Origin: Verrucomicrobiota bacterium
Lineage (GTDB): Bacteria; Verrucomicrobiota; Verrucomicrobiia; Opitutales; Opitutaceae
Assembly (NCBI GenBank): GCA_023446735.1
Contig: JAEXPQ010000028.1
Span: forward strand, 1 to 6,884
Length of the DNA: 6,884 bases
Direction of reading: 5' to 3'
Part shown: positions 1-5,911 of the stretch, one piece after another
How positions within the stretch are numbered: the stretch's first letter is position 1
Layout: each line of letters begins with the position of its first letter
Notes under the pieces: generated by a model
Seen by the model: the letters and a program-made list of their open reading frames with translations, nothing else
The model's database searches: none
Told to the model about the DNA's origin: nothing
Position numbers and translations under genes: made by a program

Positions 1-1
1 G

Positions 2-196
2 CTCTACACCAAGACGGATCTCACCGGCTCGGTGGCGCTGCTCATGGGCAGCGAGCAGTACGGGCTGAGCGACTTCTGGCTGAAGGAGGCCGATGCCCGC
101 ATCCGCATTCCCATGGCCGGCCAGGCCGACTCGCTCAACGTGGCGATGGCCACGATCATCACGCTCTTCGAGGCGGTACGGCAGCGGGGGGAGTGA
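2..196 (+). CDS. SpoU/TrmH-family RNA 2'-O-methyltransferase, 3' end (partial)
   Basis: The reading frame enters from the left edge and ends with TGA at 194-196, giving the last 64 residues of a protein. The visible part carries the two C-terminal SpoU (SPOUT) hallmarks: GSEQYGLS, matching the G-S-E-x-x-G-L motif, and IPM followed by DSLNVAMA, matching the I-P-M...S-L-N-V-x-x-A motif. In this family these residues form the knotted S-adenosylmethionine pocket. Members methylate the 2'-OH of ribose in tRNA or rRNA. The substrate cannot be told from this fragment, because the N-terminal specificity region lies outside the window. The end of the protein (FEAVRQRGE) is a normal family C-terminus, so the gene is cut by the window rather than broken. 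The next gene follows after 17 bases. Confidence 0.9.
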   Translation, partial: LYTKTDLTGSVALLMGSEQYGLSDFWLKEADARIRIPMAGQADSLNVAMATIITLFEAVRQRGE

Positions 197-213
197 GGGA
201 CGGCGCGAAAACT

Positions 214-657
214 ATGCGGCGAACGATCAAGTGCCTGCTGCTGGTTGGTGGGCTTGGTGTGCTGCTGCTTCTGAGCGCGGCCATCTTGTGGCTCCGTGGC
301 TGTGGAGCCGAAGACAACATCAGTTATTTTGAGCGTGTGAGCGGCATCAAGCTGCCAGCTGGGTATTTCGAAGTCGAAACCGCTCATCCGCGAGAGTTCT
401 GTTTGTCCGGCCGATTGAGGATCCCAAAGGCAGAAGAGTCGGTGTTCCTGACGCGGTATGGCTTCAGCATTTCATCGGAGTTCCCGCTGAACTCCGACCT
501 CGGGATTGATCCTGCTTGGTTTGTGCAGAGGCAAGGCGTGTACCGCTGTGTCGGTCGGTCTCCGCACAATCGCTGGGAGCTGGCATATGATCCGGAGACA
601 CAGCGCCTGTTCTTTGTGGTTTTATACCCGGACATGGCTGGAGATCCTCCGAGCTGA
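214..657 (+). CDS. Small membrane-anchored or exported protein, unknown function
   Basis: This is a 147-residue protein that I do not recognise. It opens with a basic stretch (MRRTIK) and a long hydrophobic segment at about residues 7-27 rich in Leu and Val, then RGCG. It is either a single-pass anchor with the rest outside the cytoplasm or an uncleaved signal. Cys30 is not in a convincing lipobox because Arg precedes the Gly-Cys. The remaining 115 residues are soluble and mixed, containing YFERVSGIKLPAGYFEVE and ending MAGDPPS. I chose ATG at 214. An in-frame GTG at 193 overlaps the preceding stop (GTGA) and would add seven residues; it is possible, but it would put charged residues before the anchor. 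GC is lower here than in the flanking genes. The gene ends 7 bases before the hydrolase start, so co-transcription is plausible. Confidence 0.65.
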   Translation: MRRTIKCLLLVGGLGVLLLLSAAILWLRGCGAEDNISYFERVSGIKLPAGYFEVETAHPREFCLSGRLRIPKAEESVFLTRYGFSISSEFPLNSDLGIDPAWFVQRQGVYRCVGRSPHNRWELAYDPETQRLFFVVLYPDMAGDPPS

Positions 658-664
658 TCTATTG

Positions 665-1699
665 ATGAGCGACAACCGTGCAGCAGGAGATAGCGCTTCC
701 GCCTACCCCGACTCCCTCCGCGCCCAGCGCGATCCGCAGACGGGTCGCTACCAGAATATCGGTGGAGTGAAGCCACCGGAACTGACCCAGATTCTGAAGT
801 GGGGGCTGCGGCTCGGGCCGAAGGAGCAGCCAGCGGTGGAGCGCTCGCGCGTGCCGGCGGGGGCAGCGCCTGTTGTGGCGGCGGACTTGGCGCGGATCGC
901 GGCGCCGCCGGTGGATGCGATGCAGTTCACCTGGGTTGGGCACTCGACGTGGCTGATCCAAGTCGGCGGGCTGAACATCCTTACCGATCCGATCTGGTCG
1001 CGGTTCTGTTCGCCAATACCGTTGTGGTCGCTGCGGCGGCGTGTGGCGCCGGGGATTCCGTTCGAACAGCTCCCACGCATCGACCTCGTGCTGGTGAGTC
1101 ATTCGCACTACGATCACTGCGATGTGCCCACGTTGCGGCGACTCGGCGCCACTCCGGCATACGTGGCGCCCGCGGGGCTGGCGCAGTTTGTCGGACGCAA
1201 GGCTGGCGGTCGCACGCACGAGGCCGAGTGGGGCGAGACGCTCGCGGTGGCGGGCGCGAAGCTCACGGCGTTGCCGGCGCTGCACTTCTCGGCGCGCGGC
1301 ACGCACGACCGCAACGTCGCGCTCTGGTGTGGCTGGCTGCTCGAGGTCGCGGGGAAGCGGATCTATTTCGCCGGCGATACCGGCATGGCGCCGTTCTTCG
1401 GCGAGCTCGGCGCGTGGCTGCGCGCGACGGGTGGCGTCGATGTCGCGCTGCTGCCGATCGGCGCGTACCAGCCGCGCTGGGTGATGACGCCCGTCCACTG
1501 CACCGCGGCCGACGCCGTGGAGATCCACCAGATGATCGGCGCGCGGCAGTCGCTGGCGATGCACTGGGGCACGTTCGTCCTCACCGAGGAGCCGTTGCGT
1601 GAACCGCCGGTGTTGCTCGCGGCCACGCTCGCCGCGCGCGGTGTGCCGGCGGAGCAGTTCCGTACGCTCGCCGTGGGCGAGACGGTGGCGATTCGGTGA
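665..1699 (+). CDS. Metallo-beta-lactamase-fold hydrolase (UlaG / NAPE-PLD-like)
   Basis: The protein has 344 residues. The metal-binding signature is intact: SHSHYDHCD has His146, His148, Asp150 and His151 of the HxHxDH motif, followed by candidate ligands His207 (LHFSARGTHD), Asp238 (FAGDTG) and His300 (MHWGTF). TWVGHSTWLIQ at about residues 89-99 and LTDPIWSRFCSP at 106-117 are typical of the branch that includes UlaG-like lactonases and N-acyl-phosphatidylethanolamine phospholipase D-like enzymes (Lactamase_B_2), usually 320-370 residues with an N-terminal extension like the one seen here. It probably hydrolyses a lactone, phosphodiester or ester using two metals; the substrate is unknown. 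No signal peptide is evident, so it is probably cytoplasmic. The frame is open upstream to 506, but that part overlaps the previous gene, so ATG 665, 7 bases after that gene's stop, is the sensible start. No good Shine-Dalgarno site is visible. Confidence 0.88.
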   Translation: MSDNRAAGDSASAYPDSLRAQRDPQTGRYQNIGGVKPPELTQILKWGLRLGPKEQPAVERSRVPAGAAPVVAADLARIAAPPVDAMQFTWVGHSTWLIQVGGLNILTDPIWSRFCSPIPLWSLRRRVAPGIPFEQLPRIDLVLVSHSHYDHCDVPTLRRLGATPAYVAPAGLAQFVGRKAGGRTHEAEWGETLAVAGAKLTALPALHFSARGTHDRNVALWCGWLLEVAGKRIYFAGDTGMAPFFGELGAWLRATGGVDVALLPIGAYQPRWVMTPVHCTAADAVEIHQMIGARQSLAMHWGTFVLTEEPLREPPVLLAATLAARGVPAEQFRTLAVGETVAIR

Positions 1700-1701
1700 G
1701 C

Positions 1702-1729
1702 GGTGGGCGGTGGACGGTGGACGGTGGCT
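1702..1729 (+). repeat. Short heptanucleotide tandem repeat
   Basis: Four consecutive 7-base units, GGTGGGC, GGTGGAC, GGTGGAC and GGTGGCT, begin two bases after the hydrolase stop codon. The 7-base period is the same as in the much larger repeat block at 2304-2650 and in a short run at 5286-5306. The unit sequences differ between the three places. Confidence 0.6.
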
Positions 1730-1796
1730 GAAGCGCCCGACAGATGGCGGCGCCAGAATGTCGAGCGTACAGCCCGAACCACCACCGGAAATAGGC

Positions 1797-1818
1797 GGTC
1801 CGGACACGAGGTCCGACC
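1797..1818. repeat. Small inverted repeat (CGGAC / GTCCG)
   Basis: CGGAC at 1801-1805 and GTCCG at 1811-1815 form a 5-bp stem with a 5-base loop. Flanking GGT and ACC can add three pairs past a bulged C. It lies in the 185-base gap between the hydrolase and the Nudix gene. There is no T tract, so it is not a standard terminator. It may be a small dispersed intergenic element, but only one copy is visible here. Confidence 0.35.
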
Positions 1819-1884
1819 CTACCGCAAGCGTGGTGGCGGACTCGGCGGTTGCGTCGCGGGGCGGGAAACCTACAACCCCGGGCC

Positions 1885-2319
1885 ATGTCGGCACCTGTCG
1901 CGAAACCGCATTACCACGTCGTCTGTGCGCTGATCGAGCGCGGCGGGCGCGTGTTGGCGGCGCAGCGGCCGGCGGGCAAGGCGCAGGGGCTGCTGTGGGA
2001 GTTTCCCGGCGGCAAGCTCGAGGCGGGCGAGGCGGCGGAGGCCGCGCTGGGGCGCGAGATCCGCGAGGAGTTGCACGTGGAGATCGTGCTCGGCGCGCGA
2101 CTGGCCGACGCGGTGCACGACTACGGGAAGTTCGCGATCACGCTCACGCCGTTCCGGGCGACCTTGCGCGATGGCGGCGCCGAGCCGCACGCGGCGGAAC
2201 ACGCGGCGCTGCGGTGGTGCACGCCGGCGGAGTTGCGCACGCTCGAGTGGGCGCCGGCGGATGTGCCGATCGTGGCGGAGTACTTGAAGGACGGGCGACC
2301 ATTGAGCAGCGAACAGTGA
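1885..2319 (+). CDS. MutT-like Nudix hydrolase ((d)NTP diphosphatase)
   Basis: The protein has 144 residues, close to the usual 130-150 for MutT-type enzymes. The Nudix box GX5EX7REUXEEXGU is present at residues 43-65: Gly43, Glu49, Arg57-Glu58, then Glu61-Glu62, with His64 where the final Gly normally sits. The Glu residues bind the catalytic Mg2+. The lead-in LLWEFPGGK and the opening HYHVVCALIERGGRVLAAQRP are typical of 8-oxo-dGTP or oxidised-CTP diphosphatases that cleave a nucleoside triphosphate to the monophosphate and pyrophosphate, a nucleotide-pool sanitising role in the cytoplasm. The exact substrate is inferred. ATG 1885 is preferred; the frame is open further upstream (GTG-type starts from 1849), but that extension is not conserved-looking. 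The last few codons lie inside the following heptad repeat, so the C-terminus (LSSEQ) appears to be repeat-derived. A 185-base gap precedes the gene, so it may have its own promoter. Confidence 0.9.
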   Translation: MSAPVAKPHYHVVCALIERGGRVLAAQRPAGKAQGLLWEFPGGKLEAGEAAEAALGREIREELHVEIVLGARLADAVHDYGKFAITLTPFRATLRDGGAEPHAAEHAALRWCTPAELRTLEWAPADVPIVAEYLKDGRPLSSEQ

Positions 2320-2670
2320 ACTTCGGACGTTGAACGTGAAGCTCGGGGCTCGGAACTCCGAACCCAGCAGGAGCAGGAGCAGGAGAACGAGAACGATAGG
2401 GGGCGAAATGGAAGCGAAACGTTGCTGCAACTCGCGGCCCGAAACCCGAAACCCGAAACTCAAAACCCTGAACTCTGAACTCTGAACCCAGAACCCGGCA
2501 GGAGCAGGAGAACGAGAACGAGTAGGAGAACGAGAACGATAGGGGGTGAAACGGAAGCGAAACGTTGCCGCAACTCGTGTCCCGAAACCCGAAACCCGAA
2601 ACTCAAAACCCTGAACCCTGAACCCTGAACCCTGAACGCTGAATCCAGCAGGAGCAGGAGTATGAGCAGC
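2304..2670. repeat. Intergenic heptad/hexad repeat block with a 143-bp duplication
   Basis: The block combines two kinds of short tandem repeat. A 7-base ladder of the form GAACNNN runs in one register from about 2304 to 2369 (GAACAGT, GAACTTC, GGACGTT and so on), again at 2438-2496 (CCCGAAA x3, then CTCTGAA and CCCTGAA types), and again at 2581-2650 (CCCGAAA x3, CCCTGAA x4). Between the ladders are purine-rich hexads (CAGGAG, AACGAG), ending ACGATAGGGGG and leading to AAGCGAAACGTTGC. The stretch 2381-2475 recurs at 2524-2618, offset exactly 143 bases, with few differences. A partial third start, CAGCAGGAGCAGGAG, is at 2646. The reverse strand is open over long distances only because 7- and 6-base periods avoid stops; its low-complexity translations (repeated GFRV, poly-Leu) are not genes. 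Confidence 0.9.
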
Positions 2671-2708
2671 AGAAGGGCGGAGGGCTCGACTCGGGGGCGG
2701 CGGCGGCC

Positions 2709-3224
2709 ATGGTTGGACGCATGGAATGGAGTCCCCTCGAATGGCTCGAAGCGGCGTCGTACATCGTGACGGTCGTGGGCCTGCCGTTTGCCATCGCGGT
2801 GTTCCTCTACGAACAGCGCCGGGAGCGGCAGAACGAGGAGGAGGAGATCTACCAGCGGCTCTCGGACGAGTACGCGGAGTTCCTGAAGATCGTCCTGCAA
2901 CACGCCGACCTCGGCCTGATGCGCGCGCAGGTGGACGAGGCCACCGAGGCGGCGCTCACGGCGGAACAGCGGGAGCGGCGCGGCGTGTTGTTCGAACTGC
3001 TGATCTCGCTGTTCGAGCGGGCGTACCTGCTGGTGTACGAGGAGCACATGAAGCGGCAGACCCAGCGCCTCTGGATGAGCTGGGAGGACTACATGCGCTA
3101 CTGGTGCCGGCGGACGGATTTCCGGCGACTCCTGCCGGAGCTGCTCGCGGGCGAGGATCCGGACTTCGTCGCCCACATCACCCGCATCGCCGCCGAGGAG
3201 TCGGCGAAGGGCGGCGGGCGGTGA
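2709..3224 (+). CDS. Membrane-anchored coiled-coil protein, unknown function
   Basis: This 171-residue protein is not one I recognise. A hydrophobic segment at about residues 17-34 (SYIVTVVGLPFAIAVFLY) is followed by a strongly charged stretch (EQRRERQNEEEEIYQRLSDE) and a mostly helical remainder containing LFELLISLFERAYLLVYEEH, MSWEDYMRYWCRR and a C-terminus ending ESAKGGGR. This suggests one N-terminal membrane anchor with a cytoplasmic helical domain, given the Arg-rich flank after the anchor. ATG 2709 is used, but ATG 2721 (MEWSPLEW) is equally possible; neither has a clear Shine-Dalgarno site, although the stretch before is G-rich. Codon use is GC-rich, like the neighbouring core genes. 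It directly follows the repeat block and precedes the Spy-like gene by 87 bases. Known families of small membrane proteins with this layout exist, but I cannot name a match. Confidence 0.75.
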   Translation: MVGRMEWSPLEWLEAASYIVTVVGLPFAIAVFLYEQRRERQNEEEEIYQRLSDEYAEFLKIVLQHADLGLMRAQVDEATEAALTAEQRERRGVLFELLISLFERAYLLVYEEHMKRQTQRLWMSWEDYMRYWCRRTDFRRLLPELLAGEDPDFVAHITRIAAEESAKGGGR

Positions 3225-3294
3225 GGTGGGGCGCGCGGGCGCGACTTCATCCACCTGTGGATTTCTTTGAAACCTCCGGTCGCGCCGTGCGTTC

Positions 3295-3301
3295 AACGAG
3301 G
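3295..3301 (+). promoter_or_regulatory. Ribosome binding site deciding the Spy-like start
   Basis: AACGAGG ends 10 bases before ATG 3312 and 4 bases before ATG 3306. The spacing favours 3312, which also gives the cleaner signal peptide (MKPILPLLLL). Confidence 0.45.
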
Positions 3302-3311
3302 CACCATGACC

Positions 3312-3731
3312 ATGAAACCAATCCTCCCGCTCCTCCTTCTCGCTCTCGCCGCCGGTCTCCCGACCTTCGCGGCCGATCCGGTTCCCGCGCCCTCAGCACC
3401 GCCTGCGCCCGCCCGCGCGGAACGCCTCGCGCGAGTCCAGGAGGTCATCGCCCAGCTCAACCTGACCGAAGAGCAGAAGGCGAAGATCGCCCCGATCGTG
3501 CAGCAGCAGGTCGCCGATCTCGGCGCGCTGCGCGACGATGCGAAGGCGGAGCGTCGCGAACGCATGCGCGAGGCGCGCGAGATCAACCAGAAGGCGGCCG
3601 CGCAGATCCGCCCGTTGCTCACTCCCGAGCAGCAGAAGAAATACGATGAACTCCGCGCCGCGGCCCGGGCGGAGATGAAGCAGAAGGCGAAGGAGCGCCG
3701 CGCCGCCGGGGGCCAAGACCGGGCGCAGTGA
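3312..3731 (+). CDS. Periplasmic Spy/CpxP-like LTxxQ protein
   Basis: The protein has 139 residues. An N-terminal signal peptide (MKPILPLLLLALAAGLPTFA, cleavage near residue 20 or 21) is followed by a Pro/Ala-rich linker. A helical domain then carries two LTxxQ motifs: LTEEQ at residues 51-55 and LTPEQ at 103-107, separated by a long charged helix. This twin-motif hairpin layout is the hallmark of the Spy/CpxP superfamily, whose known members are periplasmic chaperones or envelope-stress and metal-response modulators. The C-terminal part (QKKYDELRAAARAEMKQKAK) is a basic helix. ATG 3306 (MTMKP) is an alternative two codons upstream. The gene stands alone, 87 bases after the previous stop. No sensor kinase or sigma/anti-sigma pair is nearby, so the stress signal it answers to is unknown. 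The family call is from motifs and layout. Confidence 0.8.
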   Translation: MKPILPLLLLALAAGLPTFAADPVPAPSAPPAPARAERLARVQEVIAQLNLTEEQKAKIAPIVQQQVADLGALRDDAKAERRERMREAREINQKAAAQIRPLLTPEQQKKYDELRAAARAEMKQKAKERRAAGGQDRAQ

Positions 3732-3861
3732 GACCGCTCCGCCCGTGGGGTCGGGCCGCCGCTTGATCCGGGGCGTTTCACCCGCGCGGCGCCCGCGATG
3801 GGGTTCTAGCGACCTGAGCCCGTGAACCTCACACTCTTGATGAAGGCGGAAGCAGGGCGCT

Positions 3862-3926
3862 GTAGCGAAACTCGCCAGAGTTTCGATCTGCCACGCTGGG
3901 TCGAAAGCCTTGGCGGCTTTCGCTAC
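3862..3926. repeat. REP-like bipartite hairpin element
   Basis: Two 8-bp hairpins stand side by side. The first is CGAAACTC (3866-3873), loop GCCA, GAGTTTCG (3878-3885). The second is CGAAAGCC (3902-3909), 5-base loop, GGCTTTCG (3915-3922). The outer ends GTAGCGAAA (3862-3870) and TTTCGCTAC (3918-3926) are also perfectly complementary, so the whole 65-base element can alternatively fold as one large cruciform. It lies between the convergent Spy-like and Imm10-like genes, a typical place for repetitive extragenic palindromes. There is no T tract. It could also serve as a bidirectional transcription barrier. Only one copy is in the window, so dispersal is inferred. Confidence 0.7.
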
Positions 3927-3947
3927 GTGTGAAACATCCGGCTGAGT

Positions 3948-4325
3948 TCAGCACTCGCTGCTCGCCTCTTCGGTGAGCAGCGAGGTTCCGGCGAAGAGCT
4001 TCCGCAGAAAACGGAGCGCCGCGGGCTTGTCCGCCGGATCGATGCCGAAATCGATCTCGTACTCGTGGCGGCCCTCGAACTTGCCGGCTTTCGCGGGATC
4101 GAGCGAGATCTGCAGTCGCTCCGGGCTGTACCGCAACTCGCGGATCACATCGTAGCCGCTCCACAGCTGGCCGTCGCACTCGAAGCGGATGGCGCCGAAG
4201 CGTCCCGGTTTGAGGTCGGCGCGTCGCTGGATCGAAAGGTAGTGCTCTTCGCTCGAGAGGTGGAAGACCAGCAGGTCGTATTCGGAGGTCTCGGCGAGCA
4301 GGGTGGTGACGGCGAAGCGGATCAT
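3948..4325 (-). CDS. Small alpha/beta protein resembling the Imm10 immunity family
   Basis: The protein has 125 residues, starts at ATG 4325 and stops at 3948. The pattern of short strands, including EYDLLVFHLSSEEHYLSIQR, then a mid segment with FECDGQLWSGYDVIREL, then LQISLDP and YEIDFGID, and a final helix ALRFLRKLF, resembles the Imm10 family of predicted immunity proteins (Y-L-x-x-Q-R, then a Q...GY-x-x-I strand, then an L-x-I-x-L strand). This is from memory of the family pattern and is not certain. Imm10 members are thought to neutralise toxins of polymorphic toxin systems, but no toxin gene is visible here, so it would be an orphan or a domesticated copy. The frame stays open upstream to 4709, but that part is low-complexity, Arg/Pro-rich and overlaps the divergent gene start. 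No clear Shine-Dalgarno site precedes ATG 4325. The gene faces the Spy-like gene convergently. Confidence 0.7.
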   Translation of the reverse strand: MIRFAVTTLLAETSEYDLLVFHLSSEEHYLSIQRRADLKPGRFGAIRFECDGQLWSGYDVIRELRYSPERLQISLDPAKAGKFEGRHEYEIDFGIDPADKPAALRFLRKLFAGTSLLTEEASSEC

Positions 4326-4650
4326 GGGACGAGGGTGGGGATCTTGCGGACGTCGCCCCGGTTTTAGAAGGCAGAAGAACGTCCTGGAGCGGGGCCCGCG
4401 GAGCCGCGGTGCGGCTCGACTGGCTGCGCCGCAGGACTCGACGCGGGCGGCCAAATCGGACGGCCGGCGTTGAGCGGCGGGGTAGGCGGGCGGAGCGGGG
4501 AAATCCGGTTTTTCCACCTCCGACCGGGGAACTCGCGCGCCGTTCACGGCGTCTGCGGAAGCGGGATCTTCGGATCGGCCGCTGCGGACCTTTGCGTGGC
4601 CGTCCTTGCGCGCCTCCGCATTTTCCTCCAATCCATCCAGCTCGCTTCCT
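4326..4650. other. Divergent intergenic region without a recognisable gene
   Basis: These 325 bases separate the minus-strand Imm10-like gene from the plus-strand exported protein and presumably hold both promoters, but I cannot place convincing -35/-10 boxes. Two compact hairpins are visible: GAGCCGC (4401-4407), loop GGT, GCGGCTC (4411-4417); and CGCCGT (4538-4543), TC, ACGGCG (4546-4551). Frames through the region are Arg/Pro-rich and do not look coding. Confidence 0.5.
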
Positions 4651-5208
4651 ATGAACAAGTCCCTCCTTCCACTCGTCGCTGCGACGACTCTTCTCTCGTT
4701 GAGCGCCACTGCTTACGCTCGCCGGCCGGCTTCCGAGGTTCCGGCCCCGACTGGGAGCGTCGAGGTTTCGGCGGGTGATGATGCTTCGTGGTTCCAGCGT
4801 CTGACGAACTGGTCGCGTTCCGGCGGGAGCGGCGAGGGGCAGTTGGGCGCCCGTTCGGTTCGCGTGGCTTTCGTGGCGCGGCGCGACGATTTCTCGGTCA
4901 ACCCGATCCGGTGGGAGGTGCGCGGGCGCAAGAAGGCGCGCCTTCAGTTTTTCGAGTCGATCCGGGATCTGTCCGGCGTGGCGCTCGCCGAGGCGATCGC
5001 GGCCGCCGAGGCCAAGGATCTCGACGTGCTGCTGGAGCGGTTGCGCAACGTGCGGCTGGAGATCGCCGAGCTCGAGACGTCGAACCTCGCGGCCGAGGTG
5101 AAGGAAGCGAAGTTGCGCAAGAAACGTGCGACCGAGGAGCGGCTGTCACGCAATGTCCAGGACACGGCGTTGGAGATGAAGATGGCGCTGTTCTCCTCGC
5201 TGCGCTGA
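4651..5208 (+). CDS. Exported protein with charged helical C-terminus, unknown function
   Basis: The protein has 185 residues. It begins with a clear signal peptide (MNKSLLPLVAATTLLSLSATAYA, predicted cleavage after Ala23 in the A-Y-A motif). A Ser/Gly-rich stretch (residues ~35-65, including WFQRLTNWSRSGGSG) follows, then a possible beta segment (VRVAFVARRDDFSVNPIRWEVR). From about residue 95 onward there is a long charged helix rich in Glu, Lys, Arg and Leu, probably a coiled coil, ending ALEMKMALFSSLR. I do not recognise a family. An envelope or periplasmic location is inferred from the signal peptide. ATG 4651 is chosen because the hydrophobic core follows directly; upstream in-frame codons add a non-signal-like stretch. 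No Shine-Dalgarno site is visible. It is transcribed divergently from the Imm10-like gene and has no plus-strand partner close downstream. Confidence 0.75.
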   Translation: MNKSLLPLVAATTLLSLSATAYARRPASEVPAPTGSVEVSAGDDASWFQRLTNWSRSGGSGEGQLGARSVRVAFVARRDDFSVNPIRWEVRGRKKARLQFFESIRDLSGVALAEAIAAAEAKDLDVLLERLRNVRLEIAELETSNLAAEVKEAKLRKKRATEERLSRNVQDTALEMKMALFSSLR

Positions 5209-5531
5209 TCTCGCTCCCTCGTCCAGCCTTCGGGCGGGGGCTCTCGTTGCTCGACCGGACCCGCGGGCTCACGTGTCCATGCAGACGAGGGACGAGTGTC
5301 GAGGGACGCGCGCCAAACAATCGGTGAGCCGATCCAGTGCGCTAGTTTGCGCGGAGTCTCGCTGGGCACTCCGGCGCTCGACGCTCGTCGGCTCGACCCT
5401 CGACTGGCTGACTACGGCTCAAACGCCCGGTGACCGGTGGGTGTTCGTCCCGCAGCCGGGGTCTCGGCTGGATCCTTGGTCGTGGGCCCGACTCCGGAGC
5501 TTCGATGCGCGCTGCGCGAAAGCAACGTGGC
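5209..5531. other. Gene-poor intergenic region with short repeats
   Basis: I see no convincing gene in these 323 bases; open frames here are Arg/Ser/Pro-rich and lack recognisable motifs. Contents seen: a heptad run CGAGGGA, CGAGTGT, CGAGGGA at 5286-5306; an 8-base inverted pair GTCGAGGG (5298-5305) and CCCTCGAC (5397-5404); and a palindrome CCGGT-G-ACCGG (5427-5437). It separates the exported-protein gene from the minus-strand 94-residue gene. A decayed gene or repeat remnant cannot be excluded. Confidence 0.45.
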
Positions 5532-5816
5532 TCAGCGCGCCGCGGGCTGGTTCATCTCTCGTCCATAGGGCCCCGTTGCCGCATGCTCCGCCCGGGTCAC
5601 CGTCCACCTGCGCAGGCGGTTGAAGACCTCCGACAGGGTTGCCTCCTTGACCTTGGTGGCCGGCCGGCCGTTGAGGCGGATCTTGTAGCGCCGCTCGCTC
5701 CACAGGCCCGGGGAGTCAACGAGCTCGACTTTGAGGGCTTCGCCGGTGTGATGGTCCTTGATCGAAATGCGAAAGCGGGCACGTGGCGTCGGCATGGTGT
5801 CCGGAAAGAAATTCAT
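5532..5816 (-). CDS. Short basic protein, unknown function
   Basis: The protein has 94 residues from ATG 5816, or 87 from ATG 5795 (MPTPRARFR). The compact core has probable strands and a helix: ARFRISIKDHHTGEALKVEL, then ERRYKIRLNGRPATKVKEAT, then LSEVFNRLRRWTV. It is rich in Arg and Lys, and the three-strand-plus-helix impression recalls small nucleic-acid-binding folds, but no family motif is seen and the resemblance is weak. The C-terminal 25 residues look disordered. Neither start has a well-placed Shine-Dalgarno site. GC content matches the chromosomal flank rather than the cassette region to its right. It lies directly left of the cassette array but is not an integrase: there is no tyrosine-recombinase R...H-x-x-R...Y pattern and it is far too short. 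Confidence 0.6.
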   Translation of the reverse strand: MNFFPDTMPTPRARFRISIKDHHTGEALKVELVDSPGLWSERRYKIRLNGRPATKVKEATLSEVFNRLRRWTVTRAEHAATGPYGREMNQPAAR

Positions 5817-5835
5817 CCCGGAGAATTCTCAACCC

Positions 5836-5901
5836 CTTCAACCAAGCAAACATCCGCACCGAGGTCGTAAAACGCGGTGCAGGTTAATAACACTGTTCGG
5901 C
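5836..5901 (+). other. Possible degenerate attC-like site at the left end of the cassette array
   Basis: The strongest element is GTTCGGC at 5895-5901, identical to the right-hand core of the two clear sites at 6105 and 6476 and 10 bases upstream of a small gene, as in those sites. Upstream, CCGCACCG (5854-5861) can pair with CGGTGC-A-GG (5875-5883, one bulge) around a 13-base loop. Exactly 11 unpaired bases lie on each side before AAC (5840-5842) and GTT (5895-5897). Total length is 66 bases. The outer core does not pair beyond AAC/GTT. An attI-like junction is an alternative; in that case an integrase gene would be expected nearby and is not seen. Confidence 0.4.
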
Positions 5902-5911
5902 ACAAGAAACC

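Noticed and set aside
799..1602. Long plus-strand frame overlapping the metallo-hydrolase
   Set aside because: Its Ala/Arg/Gly-rich translation is a shifted-frame shadow of a gene with complete catalytic motifs.
1870..3296. Long minus-strand open frames with GFRV-type and poly-Leu repeats
   Set aside because: They arise from heptad and hexad tandem repeats and from the antisense of real plus-strand genes; composition is low-complexity and there is no domain.
3741..3756. Terminator after the Spy-like gene (GCCCG...CGGGC)
   Set aside because: It has a 5-bp stem and no T tract; too weak to call.
4562..4622. Repeated TTGCG/CTCCGC-like words before the exported-protein gene
   Set aside because: They are degenerate and irregularly spaced; could be chance in GC-rich DNA.
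4326..4709. N-terminal extension of the minus-strand Imm10-like gene
   Set aside because: It is Arg/Pro-rich without structure and overlaps the signal-peptide start of the divergent gene; ATG 4325 fits the domain.
5532..5816. Integron integrase upstream of the cassettes
   Set aside because: The protein is only 94 residues and has no tyrosine-recombinase catalytic pattern.
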